Below the pieces are notes generated by a model. The model saw only the letters and a list, made by a program, of their open reading frames with translations, had not been told where the DNA came from and searched no databases. A stretch of DNA of 64,000 nucleotides from Azophilus sp965220425 (GTDB lineage Bacteria > Pseudomonadota > Gammaproteobacteria > Pseudomonadales > Azotimanducaceae). This document shows, piece by piece, positions 1 through 7,500 of the stretch (positions are counted from its first letter, which is position 1; every line of letters begins with the position of its first letter). The stretch lies in contig OZ244830.1 in the NCBI GenBank assembly GCA_965220425.1, forward strand, positions 2,294,001-2,358,000, written 5' to 3'. The position numbers were made by a program, and so were the translations under genes.

Positions 1-153
1 CGCAAGGATCTCGAAATTACGCTGCGCACCGGCAGGGCGCACGAGGCCCGCCTGCCGCTGACTGCCCTGGTCGATCAGTTCTACGCCGACGTTCAGGCCA
101 GAGGCGGCAACCGCTGGGATACATCGAGCCTGATCGCCCGGCTGCGCGACTGA
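1..153 (+). CDS. C-terminal end of an NAD-binding beta-hydroxyacid dehydrogenase (partial)
   Basis: The window opens inside a gene; 50 codons remain before the TGA at 151-153. The residues include RKDLEITLRTGRAHEARLPL, then a helix with Asp-Gln-Phe-Tyr and a final Asp/Ser-Ser-Leu-Ile segment. This resembles the all-alpha C-terminal domain of the 3-hydroxyisobutyrate dehydrogenase / tartronate semialdehyde reductase family, where the conserved Lys-Asp opens a long helix followed by a 'LPLTALV..' stretch. Members use NAD(P) to oxidise or reduce short beta-hydroxyacids. The Rossmann domain lies outside the window, so substrate and cofactor cannot be inferred. The gene converges on gltA with a MITE-like repeat between them. 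Confidence 0.6.
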   Translation, partial: RKDLEITLRTGRAHEARLPLTALVDQFYADVQARGGNRWDTSSLIARLRD

Positions 154-161
154 ACGGCTAT

Positions 162-427
162 CCCGCATCGCTCACCAACTTCCCGCTGCGTACGCCGATG
201 CACTCGCGTAAGCGCGGCCGTGCAGTCGGTATGCGAGGGGTGCCCCCTCGCGCTCCCCGGCTGAGCCTTTGTATGCGAGGGGTGCCCCCTCGCGCTCCCC
301 GGCTGAGGGCTCCCTCCGGGCGCCTTGACGTGCTGTCGAGTACGCCTGCGAGCCCCTGCGGTCCGCGCGGCCACACAGGATGGCGCCTCGACGCCCTCGC
401 GACGAAAGTTGGTGAGCGGTGCGGGCC
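162..427. repeat. R-family MITE-like repeat, copy a (266 bp, terminal inverted repeats)
   Basis: The left end CCCGCATCGCTCACCAACTT (162-181) is matched in inverted orientation at the right end (19 of 20 positions) by the segment ending near 427. Internally it carries a 37-bp unit repeated at 229-265 and 271-307. The reverse complement aligns along its length with the shorter copy at 62671-62847, which lacks the tandem unit. Partial copies lie near 10.8, 28.5, 30.6 and 54.6 kb. It has no credible gene. It sits between the convergent ends of the upstream dehydrogenase and gltA. Confidence 0.85.
229..307. repeat. 37-bp direct repeat (two copies, 42-bp period) inside R-repeat copy a
   Basis: Two identical 37-bp copies beginning GTATGCGAGGGGTGCCCCCT occupy 229-265 and 271-307. 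Each contains a short self-complementary stretch (AGGGGTGCCCCCT). The unit is absent from copy b of the same repeat family, so it is a local expansion within this copy. Confidence 0.85.
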
Positions 428-439
428 AGGCCGCACCCG

Positions 440-1732
440 CTACCGATCGCCCAAAGGCACGTAGTCCCGCCGCGTGGGGCCCTGGTACAACTGCCGCGGG
501 CGGCCGAGCCGGTACGGGCCGCTGATCATCTCGTTCCAGTGGGCGATCCAGCCGGGGGTGCGGCCGATGGCGAAGATCACGGTGAACATCTCAACGGGTA
601 TGCCGAGCGCCTTCAGGATGATGCCCGAATAGAAATCGACGTTTGGATACAGGCGCTTCTCGACGAAATACTCATCCTCAAGGGCGATCTTTTCCAGGCG
701 CTGCGCCATGCGCAACTGCGGATTGTCCTCCACGCCGAGTTCGTCGAGCACCTCGCGGCAGGTCTGTTGCATGACTGTCGCCCGGGGGTCGTAGTTCTTG
801 TACACGCGGTGGCCGAAGCCCATCAGGCGGAACGGGTCGTCCTTGTCCTTCGCCTTCTCGACGAACCTGTCGATGTGCTTCTCGTCGCCGATCTTATCGA
901 GCATGTTGAGCACGGCCTCGTTCGCTCCGCCGTGGGCGGGCCCCCACAGCGCCGCGATGCCGGCGGCGATACAGGCGAACGGGTTGGCGCCGGTGGATCC
1001 CGCCAGCCGGACGGTGGATGTCGACGCGTTCTGCTCGTGGTCGGCGTGCAGCAGGAAGATGCGGTCCAAGGCCCTCGCGAGCACGGGACTCACCTCGTAG
1101 TCTTCGCAAGGTGTGGCGAACATCATGTGCAGGAAGTTCTCCGCGTGGCGGAGGTCGTTGCGCGGGTAGATGAAGGGTTCGCCCCGGGAATACTTGTAGC
1201 TCATGGCCGCGAGCGTCGGCATCTTGGCGATGAGGCGGTAGGCGGTAATGCGCCGGTGCTCGGGGTCGTCGATATCGAGCGAGTCGTGGTAGAAGGCCGA
1301 CAGCGCGCCGACTACGCCGCACATGATGGCCATGGGGTGGGCATCGCGGCGGAAGCCCCGGTACAGGAAGCGGAGCTGGTCGTGCACCATGGTGTAGCGC
1401 TTGATGGTATTGACGAACTCGCTCTTCTGGCCGGCGTCGGGCAATTCGCCGTTCAGCAGCAGGTACGCCAACTCCAGGTAGTCCGACTGCTCGGCCAACT
1501 GCTCGATGGGGTAACCCCGGTGCAGGAGCAAGCCCGCGTTCCCGTCGATGTAGGTGATCTGCGAATCGCAGGCTGCGGTGGACACGAATCCCGGGTCGTA
1601 GGTGAAATAACCCATGCTGGTGAGCTTGCCGACATCGATAACGTGCGGCCCTTGGCTGCCCTCGTACATGGGCAACTCGATTTCTTTACCGTCAACGGTC
1701 AGCCGGGCAATCTTGCCGTCGGCGTCCGCCAT
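440..1732 (-). CDS. gltA: Citrate synthase (type II, hexameric-type)
   Basis: 430 aa, the usual length for gammaproteobacterial GltA. It condenses acetyl-CoA with oxaloacetate to citrate, the entry step of the TCA cycle, in the cytoplasm. Visible landmarks are the N-terminal YDPGF/ITYIDG region, the His-containing HGGANE segment, the FGHRVYKNYDPRA catalytic segment and the late NVDFYSG segment bearing the catalytic Asp. The open frame extends upstream to 1858, but the ATG at 1732 is preferred: it gives the family N-terminus (MADADGKIARLTVDG) and has an AGGGGGG ribosome-binding site just upstream. It is transcribed alone and away from the other TCA genes, which begin near 11.2 kb. Confidence 0.97.
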   Translation of the reverse strand: MADADGKIARLTVDGKEIELPMYEGSQGPHVIDVGKLTSMGYFTYDPGFVSTAACDSQITYIDGNAGLLLHRGYPIEQLAEQSDYLELAYLLLNGELPDAGQKSEFVNTIKRYTMVHDQLRFLYRGFRRDAHPMAIMCGVVGALSAFYHDSLDIDDPEHRRITAYRLIAKMPTLAAMSYKYSRGEPFIYPRNDLRHAENFLHMMFATPCEDYEVSPVLARALDRIFLLHADHEQNASTSTVRLAGSTGANPFACIAAGIAALWGPAHGGANEAVLNMLDKIGDEKHIDRFVEKAKDKDDPFRLMGFGHRVYKNYDPRATVMQQTCREVLDELGVEDNPQLRMAQRLEKIALEDEYFVEKRLYPNVDFYSGIILKALGIPVEMFTVIFAIGRTPGWIAHWNEMISGPYRLGRPRQLYQGPTRRDYVPLGDR

Positions 1733-1893
1733 GCAGCCCCCCTGTATGTCCGCCGCCCGCGGTTCGCCGGGACGGCCGTACTCGATATTTGAAACAGCGC
1801 GTAAACCCGGCGCCGCCAATGTCGATTCGACCGGCGCGGCGCCATCGGGCTTCCCCAAGGGACACGAAGGGGTGAACCCCGTTCGTAGAACAG

Positions 1894-1922
1894 ATTATAC
1901 ATGGACCGGAGCCAATCGCTTA
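1894..1922 (-). promoter_or_regulatory. Tentative gltA promoter (-10 TATAAT)
   Basis: On the minus strand a perfect TATAAT lies at 1899-1894, about 160 bp upstream of the gltA start. The hexamer at the usual -35 distance (TAAGCG) is poor, so any -35 contact is weak. This is the only clear -10 box in the interval. The rest of 1858-2250 holds no gene, only the palindromic element at 2055-2157. Confidence 0.3.
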
Positions 1923-2054
1923 ATTTAACCGGATGCATAACGAAGGCGGAGCACCACGACGAACGGTTCGAGGACTTCTCATCGGCCACGTTTCCGGCCG
2001 TTTCGGCACTTCATGGAACATGTCGCGTTGCCTGTCATAACTGGCCCCGAGCGG

Positions 2055-2157
2055 GCGTACCGCACTCAGTAAGCCGGCACGCCAGGCGGGCCTGCCTCCC
2101 CAGTTCGATAGGCTTGCCACGAGCCCGAAAGGCGCCGGCTTGCTGAGTGCGGTACGC
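2055..2157. repeat. P-family long palindromic element, copy 1
   Basis: Arms at 2055-2078 (GCGTACCGCACTCAGTAAGC...) and 2134-2157 are inverted repeats matching at 23 of 24 positions, closed over a 55-bp interior. The central 65 bp, from CCGGCACGCCAGGCGGGC to AAAGGCGCCGG, recurs with nearly the same length (66 bp) inside a second element at 21819-21924, whose outer arms have an unrelated but again self-complementary sequence. It lies downstream of the mbnH-like gene and could also stop transcription, but there is no T-tract. Confidence 0.85.
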
Positions 2158-2251
2158 ACACTCTCAACGGAGACGCCCGCCTGCATTGCGCAAACCGACG
2201 GACGCGATTTTTGCCTGGGCGTCAGCGCCACGATCGGTTTGCCCGGCGAAT

Positions 2252-3598
2252 TCAGTCGGCTAACGGGTTCCGATGGCCGGGGCGTTCGAGAAAGGCGGGG
2301 TCGGTCAATGCATGGAGAAAGGCCAGCAACTCCGTCCGTTCCCGGGCGGTCATCTCGAAACCCTTGACGAACTGGCTCTTGAGCAGGTTGGCGCGGCCGT
2401 CGCCGGCGTTTGCGCCTGCTTCAATGTTACGGCCCCCCGCGGCATAGAAATCGAGCACCGCATCGAGGTCCGGAAGGCTGCCGTCGTGCATATAGGGCGC
2501 CGTCACCGCCACGTTGCGCAAGGTCGGCGCGCGGAATCGTCCCTGGTCCCGCGATTGGCCGGTCAGGTCGTACAACCCCTGATCTCCCGCCGGATAGGCG
2601 TTTTCGCCGCCGACGTTGTAAAGCCCGGTGTTGTGGAAGGGATCGTCGATAATCGCCGAACGCTCATGATTGGTGGACTGGGTGAAGTTGAAGCCGCCGT
2701 GGCAGTGGTGGCACTCGAAACGCTCGGAAAAAAAGAACCCGAGGCCGCGGATGGCGGCTTCGCTCAGGGCGTCGTCGTCCCCACCATAGGCGTAGCGGTC
2801 GAACGGTGACGCAAAGGACACCAGCGAGCGGACGAAGCAGGCCAGCGAATCGACGATATGGGTAAATTCCAGTTGGCGTTCACGCGGGAAGGCCGCCCGG
2901 AAGAGGTCCCGATACCGGTCGTCCCCCCGGAACCGGGCCAGTACTTCGTCTTCGTGCCCGGTAATGCCGAGTTCCACCGGTTCCTCGCCGAACATCGGTA
3001 TAAGCAGTTGCCGCTCGATCGCGCGCAGGCCCGGATGCGCCCACATGAGGGTGCTGTTGTAAGCGACGTTGACGAGCGCCGGCGCATTGCGCCGATTCGG
3101 TTCGCCGGTCGAGCCGATCGCCCGAGGGCGGGGTTCGCTGAAGGCGTACTCGGGCCGGTGACAGGAAGCGCAGGCCTGTTCGCCGTTGCCGGACAGACGC
3201 GTGTCGTAGAACAGGAGCCGGCCGAGTTCCACCTTGGCTTCCGACATGGGATTCCGTTCGGGTACGACGGGCCGTGGATAGCCGTCCGGTATGGGCCAGG
3301 CGTAGTCTTCCGGGGCGCTGCAGCCGCTGGCAAGGAGCAGTACGGCGGCCGCCAGCGAACCCGGTCCGGCGATCCCGATCGTACGGGTGAGCCATGTGCG
3401 GGCCCGATCGAGCCATCGGCCGGATACGCGCGCCAAAAACGGGCTCACAGGAAACCCACCCAGGCACTGGAAACACGAACCGTTCGGCTGCTTGACGCAG
3501 GATCGGCCATCCGCGTCACGACCCCACCGTAAACCCACCCGGGCACCGGAAACACGAACCGTTCGGTCTCTTGCCATGCGATCGTCCATCGGGGTCAC
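2252..3598 (-). CDS. MbnH-type di-haem enzyme (MXAN_0977-like), lipoprotein
   Basis: 448 aa if the GTG at 3598 is used. The protein resembles bacterial di-haem cytochrome c peroxidases and the MbnH-type enzymes known to work on a partner MbnP. Two c-type haem motifs are visible: CASCH in the first domain and CHHCH (within FECHHCHGG) in the second. A lipoprotein signal follows residue 70 (SLAAAVLLLASGC). The first ~50 residues overlap a 79-bp tandem duplication and look non-native, so initiation may be downstream, for example at the GTG at 3448 (residue 51), which sits just before the signal peptide. Its 5' end overlaps the stop codon of the four-Cys partner gene, so the two are translationally coupled. 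Known MbnH enzymes oxidise a Trp of MbnP to kynurenine; that reaction here is inference. Confidence 0.85.
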   Translation of the reverse strand: MTPMDDRMARDRTVRVSGARVGLRWGRDADGRSCVKQPNGSCFQCLGGFPVSPFLARVSGRWLDRARTWLTRTIGIAGPGSLAAAVLLLASGCSAPEDYAWPIPDGYPRPVVPERNPMSEAKVELGRLLFYDTRLSGNGEQACASCHRPEYAFSEPRPRAIGSTGEPNRRNAPALVNVAYNSTLMWAHPGLRAIERQLLIPMFGEEPVELGITGHEDEVLARFRGDDRYRDLFRAAFPRERQLEFTHIVDSLACFVRSLVSFASPFDRYAYGGDDDALSEAAIRGLGFFFSERFECHHCHGGFNFTQSTNHERSAIIDDPFHNTGLYNVGGENAYPAGDQGLYDLTGQSRDQGRFRAPTLRNVAVTAPYMHDGSLPDLDAVLDFYAAGGRNIEAGANAGDGRANLLKSQFVKGFEMTARERTELLAFLHALTDPAFLERPGHRNPLAD

Positions 3599-3605
3599 GA
3601 CCCGG
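3452..3605. repeat. 79-bp tandem duplication at the mbnP/mbnH junction
   Basis: AAACCCACCC(A/G)GGCAC(T/C)GGAA recurs at 3452 and 3531, and similarity continues through GTCACGACCC at both ends, giving two adjacent copies with a 79-bp period. The second copy contains the mbnP stop and the annotated mbnH GTG; the first encodes part of the extra N-terminus of MbnH. Variation between copies shows that the duplication is not very recent. Confidence 0.8.
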
Positions 3606-4482
3606 CGTTGTCGTATCGGAAGAGAGCCTGGCGCCCGCAGTCGCCGCTACACCGTCCGGTGTCGACATCGATCCCGAGGCGTGTCAGCAACCGGCGGCAT
3701 ATCTCCAGATTCCCGTAGGCGTCAACGCAGTTGTCCGCGGCGGCGATGTCGACGTCCGCGAGCAGGGTTTCGAGATCGACAGCGACCACGCCCCCGAATG
3801 CCGCCGCGGCCGGCAGCCGTATTGTCGCCAGGTTCGGCTGCTCGCAGACCCGGGGCGGCCGCACGGCCGACTCCGAGACGCAACCGGTGCTGCCCAGGTG
3901 GAACGACCAGTCCGAACCGATGTCCAGGCGCAGGAACTTGTAGCCCGATTGCCAGGTCCAGAACATGGATGGAACGTTCAGGGGCGCCGGCGCGGTGAGC
4001 GGATTGGCGTGGTTGTGCTCGAACGGAACGCCAAGTTCGAACTCGATGGCCTCGTAACGCGCGCTTGCGACCCTCCCTGTGACGAAACGACTGGTCGTTG
4101 CGCTCGCTTCCGCATCTGGTTTCGCATCCATATCCGCGTTCGCATCCACATCCGCGTCCGCTTTCGAGGGCGCCGCGCAGTTGCCGCTCCACGAAACCAG
4201 GGCGATTCCGTCAACTTCGCTCTGCGTTGGTGTGACGTTCAGCCGAACAGGCGTTGCGGCGCCGTACTCATCGATTGCTCTCAGGCGGGAAACGTAGAAT
4301 CCCAGTTGACCGGAAGCGGAGCCTCCGCCGCAGGCGAGCAGTGATGACTTCAGGCTGAACTCGAGCCGCACACGTTCCGTGACTGTATCGCCGCATCCCT
4401 GGAATGCTGTTGCGGCCAGCAACAGGATGCAGAGCCTCGATCGACCGGGTAGGTGAGTACGGACGGTGGCGATGGCAGACAT
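3595..4482 (-). CDS. MbnP-like four-Cys lipoprotein (metallo-mystery pair partner)
   Basis: 295 aa from the ATG at 4482; the frame is open further upstream, but this start places a lipoprotein signal (LCILLLAATAFQGC) at the N-terminus. Paired cysteines occur throughout, including GSTGC...RVC, NCVDAYGNLEIC and GRCSGDC. The segment SMFWTWQSGYKFLRLD matches the Trp-rich strand of MbnP-family proteins, which carry the Trp converted to kynurenine and bind copper. An Asp/Ala-rich low-complexity stretch (residues ~120-145, DADVDANADMDA) is an unusual insert. It lies upstream of, and overlaps, the di-haem enzyme gene, the standard arrangement of such pairs. Function is inferred from family and context. 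Confidence 0.85.
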   Translation of the reverse strand: MSAIATVRTHLPGRSRLCILLLAATAFQGCGDTVTERVRLEFSLKSSLLACGGGSASGQLGFYVSRLRAIDEYGAATPVRLNVTPTQSEVDGIALVSWSGNCAAPSKADADVDANADMDAKPDAEASATTSRFVTGRVASARYEAIEFELGVPFEHNHANPLTAPAPLNVPSMFWTWQSGYKFLRLDIGSDWSFHLGSTGCVSESAVRPPRVCEQPNLATIRLPAAAAFGGVVAVDLETLLADVDIAAADNCVDAYGNLEICRRLLTRLGIDVDTGRCSGDCGRQALFRYDNAGS

Positions 4483-4560
4483 GCCGTCAATGGTAGCGGA
4501 GTCTGGGGCCTGCAAAAATGACTGACGGTACGGCCCGGCATGCGATAGGCTTGGGTACGT

Positions 4561-7500
4561 ATGCGGTTGTCGCCCAACATAGGCAGGCATGCAGCCGGCA
4601 CAAGCCCCCCCGCCATGCTTTTGCTGTTATGCAGCTTGGCGTGGGGTCATGGCGAGCATGAGGTTCCCCGCTATGTCGCCGTGCAGGGCAAGGACACCGG
4701 CGATTGCGAACGGGTGGTGCGGCCCTGCCGAACCATCCAGTACGCGCAATCGGTAGCGGCCAAGGGCGACCGGTTACTCGTCGCCGCGGGCGCCTACGAG
4801 GTCCGCACCGCCCAGGACCTCTTCGTCCTCACCAGCGGCATGCTCGACGTCCAGGGCGGTTTCGATCGTTTCGACCACTTCGCCAGGCAGGCGCCCGATG
4901 CGAACCAGACCACCCTCGTTGGGGTACCGGTGGAGTTCCGGCAGCAACTGCGCGATCGGGGATTCCACGTCGTGGTGGACCGCAAAGGCCTGCGGCCCCG
5001 ACAGCGCGAAGCCCTGGCGGAGTTTCGCTCCGGCTATGCCGCCATGCACGCGAGCAGCGGCCGGGTTGCCTGCAGCAATGGTAGCGATGGCAAGGCGGGC
5101 GAATTCGCCTGCAGCCAGGTCGACCTCCTGTCCCATGTGGCTTTGGCCGACCTTCAGGTCGAACCTGCCACGGCGAACGATATCTGGGGCTTCGTCGATC
5201 TCAACACCGAGCGCGAATACGCGCTGCTTGGCCTGAACATCGGCCTGGCGGTAATCGATGTCACAGACCCCGGAAATCCCTTCCAGGCCGGACAGGTGCC
5301 GGGCATGAATTCGATCTGGCGTGACGTCAAGATGCTGCAGGTATACGAGGAGGACACGGAGCGCTGGAAGAGTTTCGGCTATGTGAGCACGGAGGCCGCG
5401 GACCGGATCATGGTCATCGACCTGACCGGCCTGCCGAACCGGGTGTCGCTTGCGGGCAGGACCACGGACAATGCGACCTCCCACAACGTCTATGTCAGCA
5501 ACGTCGAATACGCCACCGGTGCGCCGGTCACGGGCTGGCCTCCGCCCCTGTTGCACGTATTGGGATCGAACCAGCGGCGCGGCGCGTTCCGTTCCTATGA
5601 CCTGGGAAACCCGGCGGCCCCCAGTCTTTCCGGGGAGTCCCCGGGCGACACGCCAGCCCACTACACCCACGATGCGACCTCCATGGTGGTCGACGATGCG
5701 CGGGCTACCGCGTGCGGCAACAGCGCGAAACCGTGCGAGGTTCTTTTCGACTTCTCCGAATCCACGTTCGACCTCTGGGACTTCAGCGATCAGACGAACC
5801 CGCGGCTGCTCAGTTCGACGCCGTACGACCAGGCAAGCTACGTGCACTCGGGATGGTGGAGCGAAGACCGGAATTTCCTTTTCGTCCACGATGAACTCGA
5901 CGAGGCGAACCACGGGCTCAATACCACGCTTCGTATCTTCGACCTGAGCAGCCTGACGGCGCCGGTATTGTCCAGCGTGTGGGAAGGGCCTACCGCCGCC
6001 ATCGATCACAACGGCTATGTGCGCGGCAATCGATATTACATGTCGAACTACACGCGCGGATTCACGGTGCTCGACATCACCGAACCCGATGCGCCGCGGG
6101 AAGTCGGATTCTTCGACACCTACCCGGTATCCGACTTTGCGGTTTTCGACGGGGCCTGGGGCGTCTATCCCTACCTGCCGAGCGGAAGTCTCCTGGTCAG
6201 CGACTTCAGCGGCGGCCTGTACGTGCTTGCCGACCGGACCCTGGCTTCCGGCCATGGACAGATCGCGTTTACGGCGCCCGCCTTTGGCGGCGAGGAGGGA
6301 ACCGATGCGGTGGTTTCGGTATCCCGCGGCGGTGGATCGACGGGCAGTGTCTCGGTGGATTACACCGTTTTTGGAGCGTCGGCGAATTCCGGCGATCTGA
6401 GCGTGGCGAAGGGCACGCTGGAGTGGCCGGGGGGCAACAGCGACAACCGCGCCATCACCGTGCCGCTGTCGAGCGACGCAGTTTCCGAGCCCATCGAGCG
6501 AGCCTTCGTGCGCCTTGCGAACCCGACGGGCGGCGCGGTCCTTGGCAACGTGAACCTGGCGAGCCTGTTCATCGGCGATGCCGGCGCCTCCGCGGCGCTC
6601 CAATTCTCGGAACCGGTCACGGCCGTGAGGGCCAGCGCGGAACGCGCCATCGTCACAGTCCGGCGTCTGGGCAGCCCGTTGGGGACGGTGACGGCATCGT
6701 TTGCAAGCAACCCGCTGTCTGCCGTCGAGGGCGTGGACTACCGGGCGCCGGCCCCTCGCCGATTGCGCTGGGAGGATGGCGATGCGAGGCCGCAAACCAT
6801 CGTCGTCGACCTGGTTGAGAACGATGTGACGGATCCATCGAGGCGCTTCCAGGTGCAGTTGTCGTCGCCGGCAGGGGCGGTATTGGCCGGAAATGTCTAT
6901 TCTGCGGTCGAGATCCGGCGTCTGCCGCCCGTCACCGGTTTCGTGCTCGTCGACTCGGAACGGGATGTCGATATCGCGGCCATCGAGGGCGGCAAGACGA
7001 TCGATGTGCGCCTGTCCGCTACGGATTCGCTGTCGATTCGCGCCGAGGTCGAGAACGTTGACTGGCTCGGCAGCGTGCAACTCGAACTCGCCGGAACCCA
7101 TGAAGCCTCGCAAATCGACGATCAGGCCCCCTATACCCTGTTCGGCGACGACGGTCAGGGCGACTACGAAGGGAGGTCGCTTGAAGACGGCAGCTACGAG
7201 ATCAGGGCGACTCCCTTCTGGGAGCGCGGCGCGAAGGGTGAAGCCGGCGCGCCACTGACTCTTTCCTTCTCGATCACCGGTGTCGCGGACCCCCCGCTTG
7301 GGCGGGTTGACGGTGTGCGGGTTGCGGCGGTGGTCGAGGGTCTGACGGTTTCCTGGTACGCGGCGCCGGGGGCTGACGGTTACAGGGTTCAGTGGCGAAC
7401 CGGAACGGAGTCGTTCAGCGTCGACCGGCAGCATGTACTCGGCGGGGGGAAGGTAACGGAGTACACCATCGAAAGCCTGGAGGCAGGCACGGAGTACCAC

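Noticed and set aside
197..464. Small ORFs within R-family repeats (for example 198-464 and 62642-62851)
   Set aside because: They are translations of the repeat, differ between copies and lack initiation signals.
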